From contig NZ_ML133689.1 of assembly GCF_003985155.1 (NCBI RefSeq), positions 372,001 through 436,000 on the forward strand: a stretch of DNA of 64,000 bases. The letters run 5' to 3'. This DNA is from Rhizobium vallis (GTDB lineage Bacteria; Pseudomonadota; Alphaproteobacteria; Rhizobiales; Rhizobiaceae). Position numbers and translations under genes: made by a program. The notes beneath the pieces are model-generated. The model saw nothing but the letters and a program-made list of their open reading frames with translations, did not search any database and was not told the DNA's origin. Positions 53,428 to 62,266 of the stretch are shown one piece after another. The stretch's first letter is position 1. Each line of letters starts with the position of its first letter.

Positions 53428-54426
53428 ATGACGCTCAAGCGCCTCAGCCGCGCGGCGGTTATCGCCCTCTGCATCGCAGCCGGCGCCTTCCCGGCATGGG
53501 CCGGCCCTGAGGTGCCGGTCATTAGCCGGCAAATTTCTGACTTCAGGATCGGCTCGTCGGAGACGAAATTCGGCACGCTGGAATTTCTCGGCGGGTTGGA
53601 AATGGTTTCCAGCAAGGCGCTGTTCGGCTCGCTCTCTTCCATCCGTTTTCGGCCGGACCAGAAACATTTTGTCGTCGTGCTCGATACCGGACAGTGGCTG
53701 ACCGGCGGCATCGAGCGCGATGTCAAGGGCAGGCTTTCGGGTCTATCGGATGTCGAAATCACCCCGATGAAGAACCGCTCGGGGCGAAGCTTCGAGGGCA
53801 AGGGGCATATGGATGCAGAGGGTCTGGCGCTCGATGGCGACCGGGTGCTGGTCTCCTTCGAGCAGGATCATCGCGTCGACGTCTATCCCGATCCCGGTTT
53901 TGCCGAGTCGGGAGCGATCGCCTCCCTGCCGATGCTCATCCCGCGCAAGATGCTGAGCGACAATCGCGGCATCGAGACCATTGCCGTGGCGCCCGCATCC
54001 AGCCCGCTGCAAGGGGGCGTGGTCATCGTCTCCGAGCGCGGTCTCGACAGTGACGGCAACCGGATGGCGGCCATCCTCAGCGGGCCGCTGAAAGGGCGTT
54101 TTGCGGTCGAGCGGGATGGTGCCTTCGATGTCACCGACGGCGCCTTCCTGCCGAATGGCGATCTGCTGCTGTTGGAGCGCCGCTTCAACATGGCCGAAGG
54201 CATCGGCATGCGCCTTCGGCGCATTGAGGGCGCCGACATCCGGCCCGGCGCCGTGGTTGGCGGCGAGCTGTTGCTCGAAGGCAATTTCAACTCGCAGATC
54301 GACAATATGGAGGGCCTCGATGCTTTCCAGGCCGCCGACGGCACGACCCATATCATTCTGGTGTCGGACGACAATCATTCGATCCTGCAGCGCAATCTGA
54401 TGCTGGAATTCCGCCTCTCCGAATAG
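53428..54426 (+). CDS. Secreted esterase-like phytase-family protein
   Basis: 332 residues. The signal peptide MTLKRLSRAAVIALCIAAGAFPAWA ends near residue 25. The mature part is a beta-propeller-like esterase-phytase domain ([90 protein letters not shown]). This group is annotated as esterase-like activity of phytase; real activity is untested. It lies 24 bases after cobT on the same strand, but a functional link to B12 is unlikely. Confidence 0.85.
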   Translation: MTLKRLSRAAVIALCIAAGAFPAWAGPEVPVISRQISDFRIGSSETKFGTLEFLGGLEMVSSKALFGSLSSIRFRPDQKHFVVVLDTGQWLTGGIERDVKGRLSGLSDVEITPMKNRSGRSFEGKGHMDAEGLALDGDRVLVSFEQDHRVDVYPDPGFAESGAIASLPMLIPRKMLSDNRGIETIAVAPASSPLQGGVVIVSERGLDSDGNRMAAILSGPLKGRFAVERDGAFDVTDGAFLPNGDLLLLERRFNMAEGIGMRLRRIEGADIRPGAVVGGELLLEGNFNSQIDNMEGLDAFQAADGTTHIILVSDDNHSILQRNLMLEFRLSE

Positions 54427-54529
54427 GCTTTGTGTCGGGGCGTCAGATGGATGTCATATGGCTTGGCTATCGGAGTGGGCCGCAATCGGCTGATCGCGGC
54501 ATCGGGAAGCAGCATTCGGAGGGAAAGTC

Positions 54530-55096
54530 ATGGTGCATATCCATGTCATGGGCGCGTCCGGTTCCGGCACGACATCGCTCGGTCTTGCGCTCGCCGAAAG
54601 GCTCGATATCGCCCATCTCGATACTGACGATTTCTTCTGGCTGCCGACCGACCCGCCGTTCACGACGCCGAGGGATGCCGTCGAGCGCATCCGGCTGCTC
54701 CTCGATGAGGCGGGGCGGCATGACGGCTGGATACTCTCCGGCTCGGCGCTGAAATGGGGGAGGCAGATCGAGCCGTTCTACGATCTGATCGTGTTCCTCA
54801 GGATCGAACCGGAGCTTCGAATGGCGCGCATTCGTGCGCGGGAGATCGCCCGATATGGAAACAGGATCGGGCCTGGCGGCGACATGGAAGTCAAGAGCGG
54901 GGAATTTATGGAATGGGCGGCAAGTTACGATACATCAGGTCCCGAACGCCGCAGTCTCGCCGCGCATGAGCAATGGCTGGAAACGCAGACGGCGCCGGTA
55001 TTGCGGCTCGATTCATCGCGAGACATCGATGATCTCGTCGCTGAGGTTCTCTTGCATCCCGCGATCGCCGCCGGTGCGGTCCGGCGGCGGCGATAA
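54530..55096 (+). CDS. Small P-loop AAA-type NTPase, adenylate-kinase-like
   Basis: 188 residues from ATG 54530. The P-loop reads GASGSGTTSL at residues 8-17, with Thr in place of the usual Lys before the Thr/Ser. LDTDDFFWLPTDPPFT corresponds to the kinase lid/NMP region, and RIEPELRMARIRAREIARYG to the nucleoside-kinase LID with several Arg. This is the small adenylate-kinase-like group found widely in rhizobia, which typically has GSGTTTLG at this place, so the missing Lys is a family trait rather than a mutation. Substrate unknown. Confidence 0.85.
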   Translation: MVHIHVMGASGSGTTSLGLALAERLDIAHLDTDDFFWLPTDPPFTTPRDAVERIRLLLDEAGRHDGWILSGSALKWGRQIEPFYDLIVFLRIEPELRMARIRAREIARYGNRIGPGGDMEVKSGEFMEWAASYDTSGPERRSLAAHEQWLETQTAPVLRLDSSRDIDDLVAEVLLHPAIAAGAVRRRR

Positions 55097-55110
55097 TTTC
55101 GGGGAGGTTC

Positions 55111-55746
55111 TCAGCTGGCGCGTGCGGGCTGCATCGGCCGCAGCACGTTCATCAGCGCGCCGTAAGGCAGCAGCATGACGAGGCCGACGATCATCTTCAC
55201 GGCGAAATCGCCGAGCGCCCAGGAAATCCAGCGCGGGGCCGCAGCGGCGAACACGCCGAGGATCGGAGCCGATTCGAGCGCGAACGGCTCGTTTGGGCCG
55301 AGGAAGACGAAAAACGCGGCAAAGGAAAGCGAGAAGAACATCACCGTATCGAGCGCCGAGCCGATCAGCGAGCCGACGAGCGGTGCGCGCCACCAAGCTT
55401 GGCGGCGCAGGCGGTTGAAGACGGCGATATCGAGCAGTTGGCCGGCGAGATAGGCCGAGCCGGAGGCGATCGCGATACGCGGTACAGAGGTGAAGAAGGA
55501 GAGGCTAACGCCGACGACGAAGCCGGCAAAGACAACCTTGCGGGCTGCCTGCGGGCCGAACTGGCGGTTGGTCAGGTCGGTGATCAGGAAGGCGACCGGA
55601 TAAGAGAAGGCGCCCCAGGTCAGGATGTCGGCGAGATTGATGCCGGCGACTTCGGCGTTCAGCGGAAACTGGACGAGGAAGTTGGAGGCGACGACCACGA
55701 GCGTCATCAGGGCGACATAGGCAATGGTATAGCGGGTCTTCAGCAT
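55111..55746 (-). CDS. Queuosine precursor transporter (YhhQ/QueT-like, COG1738)
   Basis: 211 residues from ATG 55746 with AGGATA upstream; an ORF extension upstream has no good start. Six membrane segments (the first MLKTRYTIAYVALMTLVVVASN), and the family pattern DLTNRQFGPQAARKVVFAG plus the long VGSLIGSALDTVMFFSL segment. YhhQ-type proteins import preQ0/preQ1, the queuosine precursors. It lies 111 bases downstream of rpmB on the same strand, behind a hairpin (55796-55830) that ends the rpmB transcript or attenuates into this gene. No preQ1 riboswitch was recognised. Confidence 0.9.
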   Translation of the reverse strand: MLKTRYTIAYVALMTLVVVASNFLVQFPLNAEVAGINLADILTWGAFSYPVAFLITDLTNRQFGPQAARKVVFAGFVVGVSLSFFTSVPRIAIASGSAYLAGQLLDIAVFNRLRRQAWWRAPLVGSLIGSALDTVMFFSLSFAAFFVFLGPNEPFALESAPILGVFAAAAPRWISWALGDFAVKMIVGLVMLLPYGALMNVLRPMQPARAS

Positions 55747-55795
55747 TTTTTTATCCTGGGTGATGCCACCAGTTGGAGAAGCAAACCGGCAAAGC

Positions 55796-55830
55796 AAAAG
55801 GCTTGTCCGGTATTATCCGTCAAGCCTTTT
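55796..55830 (-). terminator. Rho-independent terminator between rpmB and the queuosine transporter
   Basis: A 10-bp perfect stem AAAAGGCTTG/CAAGCCTTTT (55796-55805 with 55821-55830) and a 15-base loop. On the minus strand it is followed by TTTTGCTTTG. It is placed to terminate rpmB and leaves only 50 bases before the transporter ATG, so part-readthrough would feed the next gene. Confidence 0.8.
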
Positions 55831-55857
55831 GAAGCCGTATGAAAGAAGGGCGGAAGC

Positions 55858-56157
55858 TTACGCTGCTACAGCGGCTTCGGCGGTCTTCTTGACGATCTGA
55901 CGACGCAGCAGGCGCGCGCGCATCGAGAGTTCGTTTTCGCTTGCCTTGATCAGGAAGGCATCGAGGCCGCCACGGTGCTCGACGGAACGAAGAGCAGCAG
56001 CCGAAACGCGAAGACGATAACGCTGGTTGAGAGCGTCTGAGATCAGCGTTACCTGGCACAGGTTCGGCAGGAACCGGCGCTTGGTCTTGTTGTTGGCATG
56101 GCTGACATTGTTACCAGTCAGGACGGCCTTGCCGGTCAATTCGCACACGCGGGACAT
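55858..56157 (-). CDS. rpmB: 50S ribosomal protein L28
   Basis: 99 residues from the ATG at 56157. The frame runs further upstream but the family starts at [12 protein letters not shown]. Whole-length match to L28: [53 protein letters not shown]. It is part of the 50S ribosomal subunit. It is a single gene with its own promoter region at about 56160-56230 and a terminator-like hairpin afterwards. Confidence 0.97.
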   Translation of the reverse strand: MSRVCELTGKAVLTGNNVSHANNKTKRRFLPNLCQVTLISDALNQRYRLRVSAAALRSVEHRGGLDAFLIKASENELSMRARLLRRQIVKKTAEAAVAA

Positions 56158-56398
56158 GGAACACCTATTCTTGTTTTTCTCGGGCCATCGAATTGCCATT
56201 CCCGACAAAATCGGGCTCGCAATCCAACAGGCATGATTGGAAAGTTGCGGTTCTATAGTCAGACAGGTTGCCCGCGTCAAGCCAAACCTTGGCCTTTCCC
56301 GCAATTCTGTCAAAAAGCTGCTGTTTTCTTCCCTTCACGGCGGGAGTATAGAGCGCTCAGCAAGGGCTGCCTGCGCCCGGCAAAACAAGGCTTCACTT

Positions 56399-57178
56399 AT
56401 GGCTCATTCGGGCAGACGGATTTTCATTTCGGCCATCGCCGCGCTTCTTGCCATACCGGCATCGGCGGCCGAAATCCAGCATCGGACGGTATATCGGGTG
56501 GCGCTCGCCGGCCTGCCGATCGCGCGCGCCGCATTCCTGACGCAGATCGAGGACGATCACAGCTACAAGATCGCCGGCGACATCAATTCCGCCGGTCTTG
56601 CCGATCTCGTCACGACGATTTCGGCCAAGACCAGCGTCACCGGCGTCGTGCGAGACGACAGGCTGCAGGCGCAGAAGTATTCGCTCTACTACAAGAGCGG
56701 CAAGAAGGCCCGCGTCTACGAGGTCAGCTACCGCGACGGCAACATCATTTCGGCGACGACGACACCACCGCCGAAGCGTCCGAAGAACTGGATCGATGTC
56801 ACGCCGCGTGACATGCGCTCGGTGCTCGATCCGATCTCCGGCCTTGTCTTCACCGGGGATACCAAGGTCTGCTCGCAGACGCTGCCGATCTTCGATGGCG
56901 AGACGCGCATGGATCTGGTGCTGTCGCCGAAGGGCGACGAGGATTTCTCGACCGACGGCTTCAAGGGCAAGGCTGTTGTCTGTAGCGTGCGCTTCGTGCC
57001 GCGGTCCGGCTACAAGAAGGGCCGCAAGGACATCGATTATCTCAGCAAGAGCGACCGGATGGAAATCTGGTTTGCCAAGTCGGAGGCGGCCAATGTATAT
57101 GCTCCGGTCTATGTGCGCATTCCCACAGAATATGGAATGGTGACGATCACTGCCGTCAAATACGGCAGCGTTGGCTGA
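56399..57178 (+). CDS. DUF3108 domain-containing secreted protein
   Basis: 259 residues from ATG 56399. The signal peptide RRIFISAIAALLAIPASAAE ends near residue 24. The mature protein is beta-rich with pairs such as HSYKIAGDINSAGLADLVTTIS and YSLYYKSGKKARVYEVSYRDG, and a C-terminal tail YGMVTITAVKYGSVG. It matches the DUF3108 family of periplasmic proteins, whose function is not established. The frame upstream of 56399 contains no signal. It precedes the DMT transporter gene by 30 bases. Confidence 0.85.
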   Translation: MAHSGRRIFISAIAALLAIPASAAEIQHRTVYRVALAGLPIARAAFLTQIEDDHSYKIAGDINSAGLADLVTTISAKTSVTGVVRDDRLQAQKYSLYYKSGKKARVYEVSYRDGNIISATTTPPPKRPKNWIDVTPRDMRSVLDPISGLVFTGDTKVCSQTLPIFDGETRMDLVLSPKGDEDFSTDGFKGKAVVCSVRFVPRSGYKKGRKDIDYLSKSDRMEIWFAKSEAANVYAPVYVRIPTEYGMVTITAVKYGSVG

Positions 57179-57208
57179 CGGAGCTTTCGCCTCCGTAAAG
57201 GGGGACAG

Positions 57209-58099
57209 GTGAAGCTTCGCGCGACGGCGATCGGTTTTGCGGCCATTCTGATGTGGTCGTTCCTGGCGCTCCTGACGGCCTCTTCCGGCAAGATGCCGCC
57301 GTTCCAGCTTTCGGCAATCTGCTTTGCGATCGGCAGTATTCCCGGCCTCGTTGTGCTTATCCTCAACCCCGCGCGGCTGGCACTGCTGAAGCAGCCTGTC
57401 CGGGTTTGGATCACCGGTATTGCCGGTCTTTTCGGCTATCACTTCCTTTATTTCACCGCACTCAGGAACGCGCCGGCGGTGGAGGCGGGGCTGATCTCCT
57501 ATCTCTGGCCGCTTCTGATTGTTGTCGGTTCGGCGCTTCTGCCAGGAGAGCGGCTGCGCTGGTATCACGTGGCGGGCGCGCTTGCCGGGCTTAGCGGCAC
57601 CTTCCTGATCGTCGGCCGCAACGGCATCGATTTCGATGGGGCTTACGCGGTCGGTTACGGCGCCGCATTCCTCTGCGCCTTCACATGGTCGGGCTATTCC
57701 CTGCTGACACGGCGTTTCGAGGCCGTCTCCACGGATGTGGTCACTGGCTTCTGCCTTGCGACCTCCATCCTGTCGTTCTTCTGCCATCTCGGCCTGGAGA
57801 CGACCGTCTGGCCGGGAAGCAGCTTCGAATGGGTCGCCGTCATCGGGCTCGGCCTCTTTCCGGTGGGGGCCGCCTTCTATGCCTGGGATTACGGCGTCAA
57901 GAATGGCGATATCCAGATCCTCGGTGCGGCAAGTTATGCCGCGCCGCTGCTTTCGACGCTGATCCTGATGCTGTTCGGATTTGCCGAGCCGAGCTGGCGC
58001 ATTGCTCTCGCCTGCCTGCTCGTCACTGGTGGGGCGGTGCTGGCTGCCCAGGAAATGTTCCGCCGCAAAATCCCGGCGCAGTCTGCGGCAGCGGAGTAG
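57209..58099 (+). CDS. DMT-superfamily transporter (EamA type, YddG-like)
   Basis: 296 residues, start GTG at 57209. Ten membrane segments in two EamA halves, the first KLRATAIGFAAILMWSFLALLTASSG and the signature GEAERLRWYHVAGALAGLSGT-type repeat in each half. GLISYLWPLLIVVGSALLPGERL is the usual family signature. YddG-like members export aromatic amino acids; this cannot be told from sequence alone. The gene diverges from none and follows the DUF3108 gene. Confidence 0.9.
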   Translation: MKLRATAIGFAAILMWSFLALLTASSGKMPPFQLSAICFAIGSIPGLVVLILNPARLALLKQPVRVWITGIAGLFGYHFLYFTALRNAPAVEAGLISYLWPLLIVVGSALLPGERLRWYHVAGALAGLSGTFLIVGRNGIDFDGAYAVGYGAAFLCAFTWSGYSLLTRRFEAVSTDVVTGFCLATSILSFFCHLGLETTVWPGSSFEWVAVIGLGLFPVGAAFYAWDYGVKNGDIQILGAASYAAPLLSTLILMLFGFAEPSWRIALACLLVTGGAVLAAQEMFRRKIPAQSAAAE

Positions 58100-58102
58100 G
58101 CG

Positions 58103-58525
58103 TCAACTGCCGGGCTTCCAATCCGGCGGGGCCATCTCGAAGCTCGAAAATTCGAAGCCAGGTGAGACGGTGCAGCCGACCAAGGTGAAATCCCCGAGGG
58201 TTTCCGCCGATTGCCACCAGTTGGCGGGAACGACCACCTGCGGCCGCTCGCCGGCGGAAAGATTGGTTCCGAGTGTCAGGGGCTCGCTAACTTTTCCGTC
58301 TTCCGAACGGTGCAGCGCCAGCGGCGCGCCGGCGTAATGATGCCAGACCTCGGCCGCGTCGTGAACGCGGTGCCAGTGCGAGCGCTGTCCCCTGGTCAGG
58401 AGATAATAGATTGCCGTCGAGTGGCCGCGCTCTCCGCCCGCCGTATCGCGGAATGTCTGCACATACCAGCCACCTTCGGGATGCGGCTGCATGCCGAGTT
58501 CGCGGATGATCTCCTCCGGCGACAT
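58103..58525 (-). CDS. Cupin-domain protein (DUF985)
   Basis: 140 residues, single DUF985 cupin: PHPEGGWYVQTFRD, RGHSTAIYYLLTRGQRSHWHRVHDAAEVWHHYAG with the paired histidines of a cupin metal site, and VPANWWQSAETLGDFTLVGCTVSPGF. Function in bacteria is undetermined (yeast YML079w is a distant relative). Its ATG overlaps the stop of gloB upstream by one base, so both genes on the minus strand are translated together. Confidence 0.9.
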   Translation of the reverse strand: MSPEEIIRELGMQPHPEGGWYVQTFRDTAGGERGHSTAIYYLLTRGQRSHWHRVHDAAEVWHHYAGAPLALHRSEDGKVSEPLTLGTNLSAGERPQVVVPANWWQSAETLGDFTLVGCTVSPGFEFSSFEMAPPDWKPGS

Positions 58526-59295
58526 CAGAAATTGTCCTTACGCTTGCGGATCTCGGCAAAGACTTCCTCGTTCGTCTTGCCTTCCATGACCAGATTGCGG
58601 CGGATCACCGGATCGGCGGCGCGCAGGAACGGGTTGGTTTCCTTTTCCAGGCCCAGCGTCGTCGGAATGGTGAATTTGCCTTCGGCGCGCAGGGCTTCGA
58701 TCTCGGCGGCGCGGCTCTTCAGGCGCTCATTGCCGGGATCGACCGTCAGTGCGAAACGGGCGTTGGACAATGTGTATTCGTGGCCGAAATAGACTGATGT
58801 TTCATCCGGCAGAACGGCGAGCTTCTGCAGCGAGTGCCACATGTCGGCGGCAGGGCGTTCGAACAGCCGGCCGCAGCCGAGTGCAAACAGCGTGTCGGCG
58901 GCAAAGAGCAGCTTGTCGTCGACGAAGTGATAGCAGATATGGCCGGCGGTGTGGCCCGGTGTTTCGATGACGTTGACCATGTGATCGCCGAAATGGAAGC
59001 TGTCGCCATCGGCCATCGTCCGGTCGAGGCCGGGAATGGCGATGGCCTCGTTGATCGGGCCGATGATTTCGCAGCCGAACCGCTCCTTCAGCGCCAGATT
59101 GGCGGCGACATGGTCGGTGTGGTGGTGGGTGGTGAAGATATGGGTGATCTTCCAGCCGCGCCGCGTCGCGGCTTCCAGAATCGGCGCCTCCTCTGGCGCG
59201 TCGATCGCCGCGGTAAACCCTGTCTCCACGTCGTGCACCAGAACGCCGAAATTGTCGGTGCGGCAGAGAAAAACGTCTAATTCCAAAGGTTTCAT
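58525..59295 (-). CDS. gloB: Hydroxyacylglutathione hydrolase (glyoxalase II)
   Basis: 256 residues from ATG 59295. Metallo-beta-lactamase fold with the binuclear metal motif [12 protein letters not shown] near residue 57, further ligands in [12 protein letters not shown] and [13 protein letters not shown], and the substrate-binding [13 protein letters not shown] segment. It hydrolyses S-lactoylglutathione to glutathione and D-lactate in methylglyoxal detoxification. It is divergent from a methyltransferase gene and overlaps the cupin gene. Confidence 0.95.
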   Translation of the reverse strand: MKPLELDVFLCRTDNFGVLVHDVETGFTAAIDAPEEAPILEAATRRGWKITHIFTTHHHTDHVAANLALKERFGCEIIGPINEAIAIPGLDRTMADGDSFHFGDHMVNVIETPGHTAGHICYHFVDDKLLFAADTLFALGCGRLFERPAADMWHSLQKLAVLPDETSVYFGHEYTLSNARFALTVDPGNERLKSRAAEIEALRAEGKFTIPTTLGLEKETNPFLRAADPVIRRNLVMEGKTNEEVFAEIRKRKDNF

Positions 59296-59384
59296 CGTCA
59301 AATAATCCCTTGTCCCACGACTCTCGCGGGAATGTAGAGAGTCCGGCCTTGAAGTCCAACAGCCCGCTGATAACATTTATCGCA

Positions 59385-60125
59385 ATGCACGCCGATATTG
59401 TCGACCTACGTCAGTTCTATCATTCCGAACTCGGACGCCTCGCCGAGCAGTCGATTGCCATGGCGCTGTCCTCGCTCTGGGTGCGGCTGCCGCAGGAGCG
59501 TCTGGTCGGCCTCGGTTATGCCGTGCCTTTCCTCGACCGCTTCCAGGCCGATACCGAACGCACTTTCGCCTTCATGCCCGCCGGGCAGGGCGCGGTGAAC
59601 TGGCCGATGGGCTCGCTTTCGTCGACGACGCTTGTCTTCGACGAGGAACTGCCGCTGCCGGATTCGTCGATCGACCGGGTGCTGATGGTGCATTCGCTGG
59701 AATTTGCCGAGAGCCCGCGCGAGACGCTGAAGGAGCTCTGGCGGGTGCTGGCGCCGGGCGGACGGCTCATCATCGTCGTACCGAACCGGAGAGGGGTCTG
59801 GGCACGCATGGAGCATACGCCCTTCGGCTCGGGCCGGCCCTATTCGCGCGGCCAGCTGACGCATCTGCTGCGCGAAACGAATTTCACGCCGGGGGCGACG
59901 GCCGAGGCGCTGTTCTTTCCGCCTTCCAAGCTCAGGACCATCCTGCGCCTTCGCCGCGCCTTCGAGCGGATCGGCCGAACGCTGTGGCCGGCCTTCTCGG
60001 GCGTCATCATCGTCGAGGCGCAGAAGCGGCTCTATCAAGGCCTGCCGGTCGCCGCGCGCGCCTCGCGCCGCGTCTTCGTGCCGGTTCTTGCACCCCATGG
60101 CGTGCCGACGACGCGCAGCCGGTGA
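59385..60125 (+). CDS. Class I SAM-dependent methyltransferase
   Basis: 246 residues from ATG 59385; an earlier in-frame start at 59310 would overlap the gloB promoter region. A SAM-binding core is present but with a degenerate first motif; post motif I regions DRVLMVHSLEFAESPRETLKELWRVLAPGGRLIIVVPNRRGVWARMEHTPFG follow the UbiE/SmtA-type pattern. The C-terminal 80 residues are basic. This is the rhizobial methyltransferase typically found beside gloB; its substrate is not known. Confidence 0.88.
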   Translation: MHADIVDLRQFYHSELGRLAEQSIAMALSSLWVRLPQERLVGLGYAVPFLDRFQADTERTFAFMPAGQGAVNWPMGSLSSTTLVFDEELPLPDSSIDRVLMVHSLEFAESPRETLKELWRVLAPGGRLIIVVPNRRGVWARMEHTPFGSGRPYSRGQLTHLLRETNFTPGATAEALFFPPSKLRTILRLRRAFERIGRTLWPAFSGVIIVEAQKRLYQGLPVAARASRRVFVPVLAPHGVPTTRSR

Positions 60126-60206
60126 TGCCGTTCCCGGCTCTCGACAAGAACGGCATTCCGCTTTAATGCCACTTGGTCATTTTCCGGAAAAATCCAAGGT
60201 CGACCC

Positions 60207-61316
60207 ATGAGCGTTGAGATGAGCAAGCCCGTTCCGCGTCCCGGTATTCTCGATATCGCCGCCTATGTGCCGGGCAAGGAACATGCGCCGGGCGTTGCCC
60301 GCGTCTACAAGCTTTCGTCCAACGAAACGCCGCTCGGGGCGAGCCCGAAAGCGATCGAAGCCTTCAAGGCGGCCGCCGACAATCTGGGGCGTTATCCCGA
60401 CGGGCAGGCAATCGAACTGCGCGAGGCGATCGCCGCCGTGCATGGCCTCAATCCGGCAAACATCCTCTGCGGCAACGGTTCCGACGAACTGCTCGGCCTG
60501 CTCTGCCACGTCTATCTCGGTGCCGGCGACGAGGGCATCATCACCGAGCATGGTTTCCTCGTCTACAAGATCCAGATCCTGGGCGTGGGTGCGACCCCCG
60601 TCGTTGTTAGGGAAAAGAACCATACCGTCGATGTCGACGCGATTCTCGCCGCGGTAACCGAAAGGACGAAGATCGTCTTCATCGCCAATCCCGGCAATCC
60701 CACCGGCACCTATGTTCCCGTCAGCGAAATCCGCCGCCTGCAGGCAGGCCTGCCGAAACATGTCGTGCTCGTGCTCGATGCGGCTTACGCAGAATATGTG
60801 CGCCGCAACGATTACGAAGCCGGTATCGAGGTTGTGTCTTCCAACGCCAATGTGGTGATGACCCGCACCTTCTCGAAGGCCTACGGTCTTGCGGCGCTGC
60901 GCGTCGGCTGGATGTATGCGCCCGCCGATATTGTCGATGCGGTGAACCGCGTGCGCGCTCCGTTCAACCTGAATGCGGCGGCGATTGCCGCCGGTGCCGC
61001 GGCCATCCGCGACCAGGCCTTCGTCCAGCAGGCCGTCTCATTCAACCAGATGTGGGTGGAGACGCTGACGGAGGCCCTCGAAGCGATCGGGCTGAAAGTG
61101 ACGCCCTCCGTCGCCAATTTCGTCCTCATCCATTTCCCTGACATCGACGGTAAGCGCGCGGCGGATGCCGACGGGTTCCTCACCAGCCGCGGTTACATCC
61201 TGCGCGCCATGCGCGGCTACGGCTTTTCCAATGCGCTGCGCATGAGCGTCGGCCCCGAAGAGGCCAATCGCGGCGTCATTGCCGCGCTCGGCGAATTCAT
61301 GGGACGTCAGGCATGA
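60207..61316 (+). CDS. hisC: Histidinol-phosphate aminotransferase
   Basis: 369 residues, class-I PLP aminotransferase. Conserved features: [58 protein letters not shown], the PLP-binding lysine in [17 protein letters not shown], and [13 protein letters not shown]. It converts imidazole-acetol phosphate to histidinol phosphate, and in many bacteria also acts on aromatic 2-oxo acids. It overlaps the prephenate dehydrogenase gene (ATGA), a pairing that suggests a role in tyrosine or phenylalanine synthesis as well as histidine. Confidence 0.94.
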   Translation: MSVEMSKPVPRPGILDIAAYVPGKEHAPGVARVYKLSSNETPLGASPKAIEAFKAAADNLGRYPDGQAIELREAIAAVHGLNPANILCGNGSDELLGLLCHVYLGAGDEGIITEHGFLVYKIQILGVGATPVVVREKNHTVDVDAILAAVTERTKIVFIANPGNPTGTYVPVSEIRRLQAGLPKHVVLVLDAAYAEYVRRNDYEAGIEVVSSNANVVMTRTFSKAYGLAALRVGWMYAPADIVDAVNRVRAPFNLNAAAIAAGAAAIRDQAFVQQAVSFNQMWVETLTEALEAIGLKVTPSVANFVLIHFPDIDGKRAADADGFLTSRGYILRAMRGYGFSNALRMSVGPEEANRGVIAALGEFMGRQA

Positions 61317-62239
61317 GCGTGCAGTTCGACCGCATCGCGCTGATCGGCATCGGCCTCATCGGCTCTTCGCTAGCCTATGACATCAGGCGGCTCGGCCTGA
61401 CGAAGGAGATCGTCGTTGCGACACGCAGCGCCGATACGCTGAAGCGCGCCGAAGAACTCGGCCTCGGCGACCGCTACACGACGTCTTCGGCGGATGCCGT
61501 CAGGGATGCCGACCTCATCATCGTTTCGGTTCCGGTCGGCGCTTCGGAAAGCGTGGCGAAAGAGATCGCGGGAAGTCTGAAGCCGGGGGCTATCGTCACC
61601 GACGTCGGCTCCACCAAGGCTTCCGTCATCGCGCAGATGCAGCCGCATATGCCTGATAACGTGCATTTCATCCCTGGCCATCCGCTGGCCGGCACGGAGA
61701 AATCCGGCCCGGATGCCGGTTTTCCCGGTCTCTTCGAAGGCCGCTGGTGCATCTTCACACCAGTCGCAGGCACTGACGAAGCGGCGCTGAAGCGGCTGCG
61801 CAATTTCTGGGAGGCGCTTGGCTCGAAGGTCGACGAAATGGATGCAGAGCATCATGACAAGGTGCTGGCGATCGTCTCCCACCTGCCGCATATCATCGCC
61901 TATAACATCGTCGGCACCGCCGACGATCTGGAGACGGTGACCGAGTCCGAGGTCATCAAATATTCGGCGTCGGGCTTTCGCGATTTTACCCGCCTGGCCG
62001 CTTCCGACCCGACGATGTGGCGCGACGTCTGCCTGCACAACCGCGATGCGATTCTGGAAATGCTGGCGCGTTTCTCGGAAGATCTCGCCTATCTGCAGCG
62101 GGCGATCCGCTGGGGCGAGGGTGACAAGATTTTCGAACTTTTCACCCGCACACGCGCCATCCGCCGCTCGATCATCCAGGCCGGCCAGGATGTCGACGCA
62201 CCGGATTTCGGCCGCCCCCATCCGCTGGATAAGAAGTAG
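61313..62239 (+). CDS. tyrC: Prephenate/arogenate dehydrogenase
   Basis: 308 residues. NAD(P)-binding N-terminus [21 protein letters not shown], then [37 protein letters not shown] and the C-terminal helical domain with [19 protein letters not shown] and the [27 protein letters not shown] segment. It oxidatively decarboxylates prephenate or arogenate on the way to tyrosine. The hisC-tyrC pair, overlapping by four bases, is the usual alphaproteobacterial arrangement. Cofactor preference cannot be fixed by eye. Confidence 0.93.
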   Translation: MSVQFDRIALIGIGLIGSSLAYDIRRLGLTKEIVVATRSADTLKRAEELGLGDRYTTSSADAVRDADLIIVSVPVGASESVAKEIAGSLKPGAIVTDVGSTKASVIAQMQPHMPDNVHFIPGHPLAGTEKSGPDAGFPGLFEGRWCIFTPVAGTDEAALKRLRNFWEALGSKVDEMDAEHHDKVLAIVSHLPHIIAYNIVGTADDLETVTESEVIKYSASGFRDFTRLAASDPTMWRDVCLHNRDAILEMLARFSEDLAYLQRAIRWGEGDKIFELFTRTRAIRRSIIQAGQDVDAPDFGRPHPLDKK

Positions 62240-62266
62240 CGGCCAACGCTTGACAGGCCGGATCGG

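Noticed and set aside
56393..57787. A 464-codon minus-strand frame opposite the DUF3108 and DMT transporter genes
   Set aside because: It covers two genes that have a signal peptide, membrane segments and family motifs on the plus strand, while the antisense product is a low-complexity charged sequence.
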